A DNA stretch of 8,852 nt, taken from contig JAISLG010000102.1 of NCBI GenBank assembly GCA_031260615.1, positions 1-8,852 on the forward strand, read 5' to 3'. The notes beneath the pieces were generated by a model that searched no databases, was not told the origin of the DNA, and saw nothing but the letters and a program-made list of their open reading frames with translations. Source of the stretch: Oscillospiraceae bacterium. Its GTDB lineage: Bacteria; Bacillota; Clostridia; Oscillospirales; Ruminococcaceae. The translations under genes were made by a program, and so were the position numbers. Position 1 is the first letter of the stretch, and the number at the start of each line of letters is the position of its first letter. Below, in pieces: positions 1 to 5,584 of the stretch.

Positions 1-25
1 TCATCGAAACAGATTACTAATATAC

Positions 26-100
26 GGTATATGTCACGGCGGTATATGTCACGGCGGTATATGTCACGGTGGTATGTGTCACGGCGGTATATGTCACGGC
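26..100. repeat. Five tandem copies of a 15-bp unit
   Basis: The unit GGTATATGTCACGGC occurs at 26-40, 41-55, 56-70, 71-85 and 86-100. Copy 3 ends in T instead of C and copy 4 has GTG in place of ATG in its middle; the other three are identical. The array runs straight into a perfect hairpin at 98-119. Because the period is a multiple of three it leaves an open frame on the minus strand (TAVTY repeats), which I do not regard as a gene. Its function is unknown; it is upstream of the XpaC-like gene and could be a protein-binding array or simple expanded intergenic DNA. Confidence 0.9.
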
Positions 101-119
101 GCAATGTGGACATTGCGCC
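98..119. other. Perfect 10-bp inverted repeat (hairpin)
   Basis: GGCGCAATGT at 98-107 is the exact reverse complement of ACATTGCGCC at 110-119, with only GG between them, so as RNA it would form a 9-bp stem with a TGGA loop. No T-run follows on either side that would make it a standard terminator. The left arm begins inside the last 15-bp tandem repeat. It resembles the short palindromic intergenic elements common in Clostridia genomes; that comparison is from memory, not a search. Confidence 0.75.
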
Positions 120-130
120 CTACACGACAC

Positions 131-184
131 AAATATGGTTGACGCGACAATTATGGTGTAGGCGATAAATATGGTTGATGCGAC
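131..184. repeat. Three tandem copies of an 18-bp unit
   Basis: AAATATGGTTGACGCGAC (131-148), AATTATGGTGTAGGCGAT (149-166) and AAATATGGTTGATGCGAC (167-184) are consecutive. The outer two differ at one base; the middle copy is more diverged. They lie between the hairpin and the ribosome binding site of the first gene, so any promoter for that gene probably lies within or just upstream of them. A TTGACG at 139-144 and GATAAA at 164-169 are spaced 19 bp apart, which is only a weak promoter candidate. Confidence 0.8.
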
Positions 185-214
185 GTATTGCCGATTGTTT
201 TTTTGGAGATAAAT

Positions 215-1432
215 ATGCAATTACCCACGCGGTATAATCCCGTACTCTACCCCACACTATACAAACCAGCCACACGCAATGATAAGTTGCGCGCGGTGCT
301 GTGCTTTTTATTGTCGGGGTTGTCGATTGGGTTGATACCGCATATTCTCGGGGTTGCCTTTACGGGTAGTATCATTCACGAGTTGTTGCCCTATTTAGCA
401 AATAGCGTGTCGGGTTGGTTCGGAATGGGCGAAGTGTTCAATGTCAGCGTAATCGGTGGTGTCGGAGCGGCAATTGCCAATATCACGGTGCCGCTTATCG
501 CCGCCATTGGCAGTGCATTTGTATGGCTCGGCGGCGGTGTAACCGTACTACACCGACATAACGCCGCTATGCAAATATCCGAAAACCCCGAACAACTCGC
601 CCGTATTGATGTCACAGGTAATGTCGCGGACAGAACAGGGCTTGCGTTACTCAATGATATATCGAAACTTAACGGCGCAGGGTATTTTCGGTTCGCCGAA
701 CTCGACAACGATACGGGCGAACTCGTGTTTAACAATGCTCCGAAAACGGGCAGTACACCGAAATCCCGCGTGGAATTTGTACCGTATGTTAAACGTCCGA
801 TGTATCCATTCGTAACGGCAGTGGTTACAGCTGTTGTATTCCCTGCCTTGTTTGTCGGGTTATTCTCGAATGTTGTCGGGTTATTGCTTGCCGCTGTCGG
901 AGCGGTCGGAGGGTATTTTGTCGGGCGGATTATCACACCGAGTTTTATACAATACGCGGCTCGACCGCGCATTACCGCGGCGAACCCGAACTTGCTCGTG
1001 AGCAGTGCCGGGACTGAAATACTTGAACTCCTTAAACTGCGCAAAGAGGAACTCCGCATCCACGCGAATTACTTCACGGACGGGGAAATCAAGACACCTC
1101 TCACTCGCATTATATTCGCAATTGAACGCATTATAAAGGAGGTATCGGAAAAGCCCGACCTCGGAAAACTATTTTCAGAACTTGCAAAGTTTCAACTGAC
1201 GGGAGCGAACAACTTACTTGACGAATACAAAGAACTGAACTTCTCGCAACGCGACGCTCCCGAAACACGGCGCGTGTATAAGAAACTGTGCGCGCTTATA
1301 CAGAAAATGGCGACCAGTACGGAAACGCAATTACACGACTTGTCGAGCCAACGCCGCCTTGCTATGGAGGCGGAGATAACAGCGTTAGAACGGTCACTCG
1401 GCGTGGACGAAATCAAGATAGAACACCCATAA
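215..1432 (+). CDS. Membrane protein with XpaC-like C-terminal domain
   Basis: This 405-residue protein has hydrophobic segments at about 26-52, 76-112 and 198-240, followed by a soluble, mostly helical C-terminal half (about 265-395). The stretch from about residue 290 to 340 (IKTPLTRIIFAIERII, then KPDLGKLF and NNLLDEYKEL) has the spacing of the XpaC/5-bromo-4-chloroindolyl phosphate hydrolysis family, in which a helical domain follows membrane helices. Members often sit beside TelA-like tellurite resistance proteins, but no telA is visible here. The biochemical role of the family is not established; the hydrolase name is historical. The N-terminal membrane part is longer than in a typical two-helix XpaC protein. 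I chose ATG 215 because GGAG lies at 205-208 with a 6-base spacer; an in-frame TTG at 188 has no such site. Family assignment is by motif memory only. Confidence 0.6.
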   Translation: MQLPTRYNPVLYPTLYKPATRNDKLRAVLCFLLSGLSIGLIPHILGVAFTGSIIHELLPYLANSVSGWFGMGEVFNVSVIGGVGAAIANITVPLIAAIGSAFVWLGGGVTVLHRHNAAMQISENPEQLARIDVTGNVADRTGLALLNDISKLNGAGYFRFAELDNDTGELVFNNAPKTGSTPKSRVEFVPYVKRPMYPFVTAVVTAVVFPALFVGLFSNVVGLLLAAVGAVGGYFVGRIITPSFIQYAARPRITAANPNLLVSSAGTEILELLKLRKEELRIHANYFTDGEIKTPLTRIIFAIERIIKEVSEKPDLGKLFSELAKFQLTGANNLLDEYKELNFSQRDAPETRRVYKKLCALIQKMATSTETQLHDLSSQRRLAMEAEITALERSLGVDEIKIEHP

Positions 1433-1457
1433 CAGGGCAAGAGGCACATATCGCACG

Positions 1458-1476
1458 TTGGGGGCTTTGCCCCCAA
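1458..1476. other. G/C-rich hairpin downstream of the XpaC-like gene
   Basis: TTGGGGGC (1458-1465) pairs perfectly with GCCCCCAA (1469-1476) around a TTT loop. It begins 25 bases after the stop codon of the upstream gene, so it could help stop transcription or protect the 3' end. A run of A and C rather than T follows, so it is not a canonical intrinsic terminator. Confidence 0.6.
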
Positions 1477-1483
1477 ACCCCCA

Positions 1484-1592
1484 CAAGGGGGCTGCGCGCC
1501 CCCTTGACCCTGCGGTACTCGCCGTACGGGCTGGAAGTTGCGAGGACAACCAAATTTATTCAGAGGGTTTGTTGTTGCGAATACAAGTGACG
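1484..1592. repeat. Dispersed hairpin element, copy A
   Basis: This roughly 109-bp segment matches 8573-8684. Shared landmarks in order are a 9-bp stem with loop TGCGC (CAAGGGGGC at 1484-1492 and GCCCCCTTG at 1498-1506), a CCCTGCGG-type stretch, GCGAG, the identical 15-mer ACAACCAAATTTATT (1546-1560), AGAGGG, GTTGTTGCG and CAAGTGA. The loop is identical in both copies, while two stem base pairs change on both sides, so the fold is conserved. No open frame is shared between copies. It may be a miniature non-autonomous mobile element or a structured RNA. Confidence 0.7.
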
Positions 1593-1647
1593 ACAGGCAA
1601 CAGGCATATCGCACGATAACCCGTAAATGTGTCGGGTTGGTATGGGG

Positions 1648-1675
1648 TTGGGTTGGTTGCCCTTATCTTTATAAT
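1648..1675 (+). promoter_or_regulatory. Probable sigma-70-type promoter for nagA
   Basis: A perfect TATAAT lies at 1670-1675 and a weak TTGGGT -35 at 1648-1653, separated by 16 bp. Transcription would start near 1682, giving a short leader that contains the GGAGGA ribosome binding site (1688-1693). The -35 lies in a run of G tracts (1634-1656). No DasR/NagR-type operator palindrome was recognised. Confidence 0.55.
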
Positions 1676-1698
1676 TTATTATATATCGGAGGATTAAA

Positions 1699-2853
1699 AT
1701 GAAATATATCACTAACGCTAAAATCGTTACCCCTACGGGAGTATTGGAGGGGGTCGTACTCGCCTATGATGAAAAAATAAGCGGAGTAATACGCGACACC
1801 GACATACCCGACAATACTGTCAAATCGGATATAATTGATGCCAAGGGGAACTATGCGTTACCCGGGCTTGTCGACATACACATACACGGGTATCTTAATA
1901 AAGACGCATCTGACGGGGATACGGACGGGGTAGTTACAATGGCGGAGGGCGTACTCAAAAACGGTGTTACTACATTCTTGCCGACAACAATGACGGTTTC
2001 GTACCTGGAACTCGAAAAGGCATTCGACAGTATCCGTGCCGCGCAGAAGATAACCAATGATGATACAAAGGCATACGCGAACATTGCGGGGATACACGCG
2101 GAGGGACCGTTTATCAATGCCAATAAAAAGGGAGCGCAAGCGGCGGAGAATATTCGGAAGCCCGATGTCGAGTTTGTACTCAAACACAAGGATATAATCA
2201 AGTCGATAACGATTGCGCCCGAAGTTGAGGGAGCATTAGACTTCATAAAAAGAATATCGGCGGAAACGGACATATTATTATCGCAAGGGCACACCGACGC
2301 AACATACGAGCAAGCGATAGAGGGCATCAAATCGGGTATCAAATCCACAACGCACTTATTCAATGCACAAACGGCACTTAACCACCGCAACCCCGGCGTA
2401 GTCGGCGCGGCGTTAAGCACGGACATATATTCGGAGATAATCGCGGACACATTCCACGTCCACAAGGGCGTATTCCAAATAGTATACAACGCAAAGAAAG
2501 ACAAACTGATACTAATCACGGATTGCACACGCGCGGGCGGAATGCCTGACGGGGAATATTCCCTTGGTGGGCAACCGATATTTGTAACGGGGATAAAGTG
2601 TCTATTGAAGGACGGGACAATTGCGGGGAGCGTACTCAAACTGAACGAAGCGGTACGGAACTTTGCGAAGAACACGACAGTACCCGTGGAGCAAGTTGTA
2701 AACGCGGCGAGCCTTACCCCGGCGACGGCAATTGGAATAGCCGACCGCAAGGGTTCACTCGAACGGGGCAAGGACGCGGATATTGTAATCGCGGACGAGG
2801 AGTTTAATGTATTGTCGGTGATTAAGGGCGGAAATCGAGTGTACGCGAAGTGA
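1699..2853 (+). CDS. nagA: N-acetylglucosamine-6-phosphate deacetylase
   Basis: The 384-residue product is a cytoplasmic amidohydrolase that removes acetate from GlcNAc-6-phosphate to give glucosamine-6-phosphate, the first dedicated step in using amino sugars from cell wall or chitin/mucin. The family landmarks are in order: LPGLVDIHIHG (residues 54-64, metal-binding HIH 61-63), GIHAEGPF (131-138, metal ligand E135), QGHTD (H198), THLFNAQT (H219), NPGVVGAA (231-238), ADTFHVH (249-255) and ITDCTRAGG with catalytic D275. Length and ends are normal, and the small beta domain is formed by both termini. GGAGGA at 1688-1693 sets ATG 1699. nagB (deaminase) and a PTS gene are not in the window, so nagA is solitary here. 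The first small ORF begins 38 bases downstream, so read-through is likely. Confidence 0.96.
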   Translation: MKYITNAKIVTPTGVLEGVVLAYDEKISGVIRDTDIPDNTVKSDIIDAKGNYALPGLVDIHIHGYLNKDASDGDTDGVVTMAEGVLKNGVTTFLPTTMTVSYLELEKAFDSIRAAQKITNDDTKAYANIAGIHAEGPFINANKKGAQAAENIRKPDVEFVLKHKDIIKSITIAPEVEGALDFIKRISAETDILLSQGHTDATYEQAIEGIKSGIKSTTHLFNAQTALNHRNPGVVGAALSTDIYSEIIADTFHVHKGVFQIVYNAKKDKLILITDCTRAGGMPDGEYSLGGQPIFVTGIKCLLKDGTIAGSVLKLNEAVRNFAKNTTVPVEQVVNAASLTPATAIGIADRKGSLERGKDADIVIADEEFNVLSVIKGGNRVYAK

Positions 2854-2891
2854 GGCGGACAAACTTGGTTACTAAGAGGAGAAGATAAACA

Positions 2892-3089
2892 ATGGCGAGT
2901 ACAATAGATATGAAAACAGCGGGGAATATGGTTTATGAGTATTTGCTGTCTGATTTGCTGAAAGTCAAATACGAACAACCCGAATTTTATGATACGTTTG
3001 CAAAAATAGTCAATGACGAACGCTCCCGATTGGCAAGGACGTTTGACATTGACAATTTGCCGCCCGTGCCGACGAAGGACGAAAAGTAA
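2892..3089 (+). CDS. Small paralogous protein, array copy 1
   Basis: This is the first of four 65-residue ORFs on an exact 216-bp period. It begins MASTIDMKTAG and ends IDNLPPVPTKDEK; the core is predicted to be an acidic, amphipathic helical stretch (LLSDLLKVKY, then EQPEFYDTFAKIV). There is no signal peptide or membrane segment. AGGAG lies at 2877-2881, 10 bases before the ATG. It follows nagA by 38 bases and is probably co-transcribed with it or from a promoter I could not find. I do not recognise the family. Because the array leads into a PIN nuclease gene, an antitoxin or partner role is the leading guess, but no DNA-binding motif such as ribbon-helix-helix or AbrB is evident. Confidence 0.85.
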   Translation: MASTIDMKTAGNMVYEYLLSDLLKVKYEQPEFYDTFAKIVNDERSRLARTFDIDNLPPVPTKDEK

Positions 3090-3107
3090 TATAAAGGAAA
3101 ACCAACA

Positions 3108-3305
3108 ATGGCAAGTAAAATAAATATGAAAACAGCTGGGGTAATAATATTTAATTACCTATTAGACGATTTAGAATTAGCAAAATACGAACAACCCGAA
3201 TTGTATGACGCGTTAGCGAAGATAATTACAAAAGAACGCGGACGTATTGCGGAGACGCTCGGTATTGACAATTTGCCGCCCGTCCCGACGAAGGACGAAA
3301 AGTAA
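3108..3305 (+). CDS. Small paralogous protein, array copy 2
   Basis: A 65-residue protein starting MASKINMKTAG and ending IDNLPPVPTKDEK. The core (residues 12-51) matches copy 3 at about 29 of 40 positions, sharing FNYLLDDL, KYEQPE and ERGRIAE. The 18-base gap from copy 1 carries AAAGGA as its ribosome binding site, and each later copy has an equivalent 18-base linker, so the unit that was duplicated is gene plus linker. T4 and D6 of the other copies are K and N here. Function unknown; see copy 1 for context. Confidence 0.85.
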   Translation: MASKINMKTAGVIIFNYLLDDLELAKYEQPELYDALAKIITKERGRIAETLGIDNLPPVPTKDEK

Positions 3306-3323
3306 TATAAAGGAGAACCGAGA

Positions 3324-3521
3324 ATGGCGAGTACAATAGATATGAAAACAGCAGGGGTAATGGTATTTAATTACCTACTGGACGACCTTAAATTAACGAA
3401 ATACGAACAACCCGAATTTTATGACGCGTTTGCAAAAATAGTCAATGCCGAACGCGGACGTATTGCGGAGTCGTTCGGCATTGACAATTTGCCGCCCGTG
3501 CCGATGAAGGACGAGAAGTAA
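3324..3521 (+). CDS. Small paralogous protein, array copy 3
   Basis: A 65-residue protein with MASTIDMKTAG at the start and GIDNLPPVPMKDEK at the end. The 56 bases from 3300 to 3355 (end of copy 2, linker and first codons) are identical to 3516-3571 at the start of copy 4, and 3480-3514 is identical to 3696-3730. Between these blocks copies 3 and 4 diverge strongly. AAAGGAG in the linker serves as the ribosome binding site. This copy is nearest to a consensus of the family: helix-like LLDDLKL, then KYEQPEFYD, AFAKIV and ERGRIAESF. Confidence 0.85.
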   Translation: MASTIDMKTAGVMVFNYLLDDLKLTKYEQPEFYDAFAKIVNAERGRIAESFGIDNLPPVPMKDEK

Positions 3522-3539
3522 TATAAAGGAGAACCGAGA

Positions 3540-3737
3540 ATGGCGAGTACAATAGATATGAAAACAGCAGGCTTTGAATTTTATTCCGCGTTGTTGTACG
3601 AATTGGAACTTGCAAAGTACAAAGACCCCGACGGCTATCTTTCCGTAAGCAAAGTCGCAAACAATCTCCGTACGCATATCAGCAACGTGTACGGTATTGA
3701 CAATTTGCCGCCCGTGCCGATGAAGGACGAAAAGTAA
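3540..3737 (+). CDS. Small paralogous protein, array copy 4 (diverged core)
   Basis: A 65-residue protein whose first 11 and last 14 residues are identical to copy 3, while only about 12 of the 40 core residues match (it keeps LL, KY, P and Y landmarks). Sharp boundaries between identical ends and a diverged centre suggest recombination between copies or selection for diverse cores rather than uniform drift. It is the copy immediately before the PIN gene: its stop is 14 bases from the PIN start. If one copy is the true partner of the PIN protein, position makes this the first candidate. Confidence 0.85.
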   Translation: MASTIDMKTAGFEFYSALLYELELAKYKDPDGYLSVSKVANNLRTHISNVYGIDNLPPVPMKDEK

Positions 3738-3751
3738 CGAGAATAATACAA

Positions 3752-4213
3752 ATGCGAAAACAAAAAATATACCTCGACACATCGGTAATAAGTTGCCTGT
3801 TCGCGAGTGAAACTCCTGACAGGCAAGTGGATACACGCGAGTTTTGGAAGCGTGTAAAAAACAACGAGTTTGAAGTTGTTTTGTCGGACGTAACACAGCA
3901 AGAAATAGACGATTGTCCTATGCCAAAAAAAGAACAAATGACAAATGTACTTTTGGGAATCGCTTATACAAAGTTAAGCGAGAGTGACGGTTCACTTTTG
4001 CTTAGTCAACAGTATATTGAACGGGGCGCATTACCTCCAAAGTGCATTGATGATGCACTGCACTTGGCAATCGCCACGCTGAATAGTTGTGACATAGTAG
4101 TATCGTGGAACTTCAAACACTTGTCGAACGACCGCGCGCGCAGTATTGTAACGACTGTAAATATTGAGAATGGATACAAGCCGTTACAGATATTGCCGCC
4201 GTTTGGTGTTTAA
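3752..4213 (+). CDS. PIN-domain protein (VapC-like ribonuclease)
   Basis: The 153-residue protein opens with KIYLDTSVIS, the classic PIN start with catalytic D9. The other expected acidic residues are E51 (TQQEI), D100/D101 (CIDDALHLAIA) and D114 (CDIVVSWNFKHL), in the usual order and spacing. PIN proteins are Mg-dependent RNases, most often the toxin of type II VapBC systems; this subgroup ends in a short tail after the NFKHL motif. No strong ribosome binding site is visible before ATG 3752, which starts 14 bases after the small-ORF stop, so translational coupling is likely. No conventional VapB is present, leaving the upstream small proteins or the downstream ORF as possible antitoxins. A decayed copy of its 3' end occurs at 5537-5584. 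Confidence 0.85.
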   Translation: MRKQKIYLDTSVISCLFASETPDRQVDTREFWKRVKNNEFEVVLSDVTQQEIDDCPMPKKEQMTNVLLGIAYTKLSESDGSLLLSQQYIERGALPPKCIDDALHLAIATLNSCDIVVSWNFKHLSNDRARSIVTTVNIENGYKPLQILPPFGV

Positions 4214-4236
4214 CAAGATTTATGGAGGATTAAATT

Positions 4237-4659
4237 ATGGAAACTGAAAAAAAAACATTTGAACTTCTCGGGCGTCAACCCGTCAAGGAATTGTTACCCG
4301 AGGAGTTCGCAAAACTTTCGGACAATGATAAAGCAAGGGTTCAACAAGAAATATTAGACGACTTTGCCCGTGATATGGACGAGATAGGGCGACTAATGGA
4401 AACAGGAATATATCAACCTAATATTATGGGCATTTTCCGAGAAATATCGGAAGGCAAAAAAACTGTATTTGATATAGACGACATACACGAGTTGCGGATA
4501 CGGAATTACGAAAAATATTCACAAATGCCGCTCGAAGACGCTCGCAAAATTCGCCGCGAAAAATCAGACAGGGTTGAACGGGAAATAGAACGCCTACGCC
4601 AAGAACAGCAGACACGCCTATCCGCGCAACAATCGCAATCTGCAACGGACGTTGTGTAA
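4237..4659 (+). CDS. Hypothetical charged protein with C-terminal coiled coil
   Basis: A 140-residue soluble protein that I do not recognise. It is rich in Glu, Arg, Lys and Gln, has no signal peptide or membrane segment, and from about residue 105 to 130 (RKIRREKSDRVEREIERL) is likely a coiled coil followed by a Gln/Ser-rich tail. The middle contains PNIMGIFREISEGKKTVFDI. A strong GGAGGA at 4224-4229 with a 7-base spacer supports ATG 4237. It begins 23 bases after the PIN gene, so it is probably in the same transcript. A second subunit or antitoxin of the PIN protein is possible from position alone. Confidence 0.7.
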   Translation: METEKKTFELLGRQPVKELLPEEFAKLSDNDKARVQQEILDDFARDMDEIGRLMETGIYQPNIMGIFREISEGKKTVFDIDDIHELRIRNYEKYSQMPLEDARKIRREKSDRVEREIERLRQEQQTRLSAQQSQSATDVV

Positions 4660-4671
4660 ATTCACCCCCTC

Positions 4672-4707
4672 CTCCGCGCCGTGCCGTCCAAATACGAAAC
4701 AGACTAA
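4672..4707 (+). pseudogene. Remnant C-terminal tail of a small array protein
   Basis: Reading from 4672 gives LRAVPSKYETD and a stop at 4705-4707. This parallels the NLPPVPxKDEK end of the small array proteins and is closest to the frameshifted copy at 5633-5825, whose tail is LRPVPSKDD. The first 17 bases match that copy at 15 positions. There is no upstream body of the gene: the preceding ORF ends at 4659. It is short, so chance is not excluded, but it sits where a broken array unit would be expected, between the array/PIN block and the methyltransferase. Confidence 0.5.
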
Positions 4708-4739
4708 AAAAAATTAAAAATAAAGGTAGGTCTCCAACA

Positions 4740-5486
4740 ATGGGCTTGTATAAAGATTTTCGCGATAATCCAAACCGTATGGTGGACAAATGGATGCATT
4801 ATTTTCCCGTGTACGAAAAGCATTTTGGACGGTTCGTGAACCAAAGTGTAAATTTTTGGGAAATAGGCGTGTGTATGGGTGGTTCGGTTCAGATGTGGGA
4901 CAGGTACTTCGGGCCTTTCGCGCAGATAATCGGTATTGATATTCTCCCCGAATGTAAGCAGTTCGAGAACGGTAATATCCATATCGAGATTGGCGACCAA
5001 AAGGATACTGAGTTCCTCGAATTTTTAGTTGATAAGTACGGCCCGCCCGATATTGTCCTTGACGACGGCAGCCATATAATGTCCGATGCTTGTCAGACGT
5101 TTGATTTCCTGTACCCGAAAGTCAGTAAGAACGGCGTGTATATGGTCGAGGATATGCATACCGCGTATATGAGTGGCATTTATGAAGGCGGACTCAAAGA
5201 ACCGGGCTCGTTTATCGAGAAAAGTAAGGATTTAGTCGACAGCATGAACCGTTTCAGCGGACTCCCGACAGCGTTCGCCGATACCATTTTTGAGATAGCG
5301 TTTTACGAAAGCATAGTTTGTTTCGAGAAAATTAAATGGCATAATAATTTCCGTTCGTTGCACACGGCAGGGAATTTTAATATCACCACAACAAACGAAA
5401 ATATTTGGGGCAATGTTGTGGGAACAGCGACTACACACGCACCCGGGGGTATGGCAACGCTGGAAACTGTGCCGATAAAACCGTAA
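4740..5486 (+). CDS. TylF/MycE-like SAM-dependent O-methyltransferase
   Basis: A 248-residue class I methyltransferase. The SAM-binding motif is EIGVCMGGS (residues 41-49), followed by the acidic end of strand 2 in GID (D67), GDQKD (85-89), DIVLDDGSH (104-112) and YMVEDMHT (134-141). The DDGSH and ED pair matches the metal-dependent sugar O-methyltransferases such as TylF (macrocin) and MycE (mycinamicin), in which Asp/His residues bind Mg and activate a sugar hydroxyl. Its substrate is therefore probably a hydroxyl on a sugar of a glycan or a small molecule, but no sugar-biosynthesis or glycosyltransferase neighbour is present. ATG 4740 follows AGGTAGG (4724-4730). The gene is bracketed by remnants of the small-ORF and PIN families, suggesting it entered an array of those genes. 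Confidence 0.75.
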   Translation: MGLYKDFRDNPNRMVDKWMHYFPVYEKHFGRFVNQSVNFWEIGVCMGGSVQMWDRYFGPFAQIIGIDILPECKQFENGNIHIEIGDQKDTEFLEFLVDKYGPPDIVLDDGSHIMSDACQTFDFLYPKVSKNGVYMVEDMHTAYMSGIYEGGLKEPGSFIEKSKDLVDSMNRFSGLPTAFADTIFEIAFYESIVCFEKIKWHNNFRSLHTAGNFNITTTNENIWGNVVGTATTHAPGGMATLETVPIKP

Positions 5487-5536
5487 ACGGCGGCGTGGCA
5501 CTGCCGTGTGGCAAGTACGGGTCAGTTGCGGCACTA

Positions 5537-5584
5537 TTGTCGAACGAACGTGCGCGCAATATTGTTTCGGCTGTAAATGTTGAG
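5537..5584 (+). pseudogene. Remnant of a second PIN gene (C-terminal part)
   Basis: These 48 bases match 4121-4168 of the intact PIN gene at 41 positions and, in frame, read LSNERARNIVSAVNVE against LSNDRARSIVTTVNIE. Similarity begins abruptly near 5534, about 50 bases after the methyltransferase stop, and fades after 5584. The catalytic parts are absent, and the original stop codon is gone: the frame runs on for 32 codons from 5537 directly into the start of the frameshifted small ORF at 5633. It is clear evidence that a second PIN gene once lay here, upstream of a small ORF. Confidence 0.75.

Larger units (their letters stand above)
1447..1615. repeat. 11-bp direct repeat flanking a hairpin-rich segment
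   Basis: CATATCGCACG occurs at 1447-1457 and again exactly at 1605-1615. Both copies are preceded by a GGCAAGAGGC or GGCAACAGGC stretch, so the similarity extends imperfectly to the left. The 147 bases between them contain both G/C hairpins and the dispersed element described below. The arrangement could be a target-site duplication of a small mobile element, or simply two units of a GGCAACA-type repeat. Confidence 0.6.

Noticed and set aside
139..169. TTGACG and GATAAA as a promoter for the XpaC-like gene
   Set aside because: The -35 is good but the -10 is only 4 of 6 and the spacer is 19 bp, and both boxes fall within tandem repeats, so I mention it without listing it as a feature.
26..184. 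Possible CRISPR array or replication iterons
   Set aside because: The units are directly adjacent with no unique spacers, the repeats are only 15 and 18 bp, and there is no cas or replication initiator gene in the window.
188..214. Earlier TTG start for the XpaC-like protein
   Set aside because: The extra nine residues have no upstream ribosome binding site, whereas ATG 215 has GGAG 6 bases in front.
391..1059. Minus-strand open frame of 222 codons inside the XpaC-like gene
   Set aside because: It is Ser/Thr/Pro-rich low-complexity translation antisense to a gene with a clear ribosome binding site and membrane pattern.
1458..1506. Intrinsic terminators at the two G/C hairpins
   Set aside because: Both stems are strong, but neither is followed by a T-run; one of them is also part of a dispersed element.
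1851..2978. Long open frame on the minus strand opposite nagA (375 codons)
   Set aside because: It is antisense to a strongly supported nagA, its translation has no recognisable domain, and it is explained by the codon bias of nagA on the other strand.
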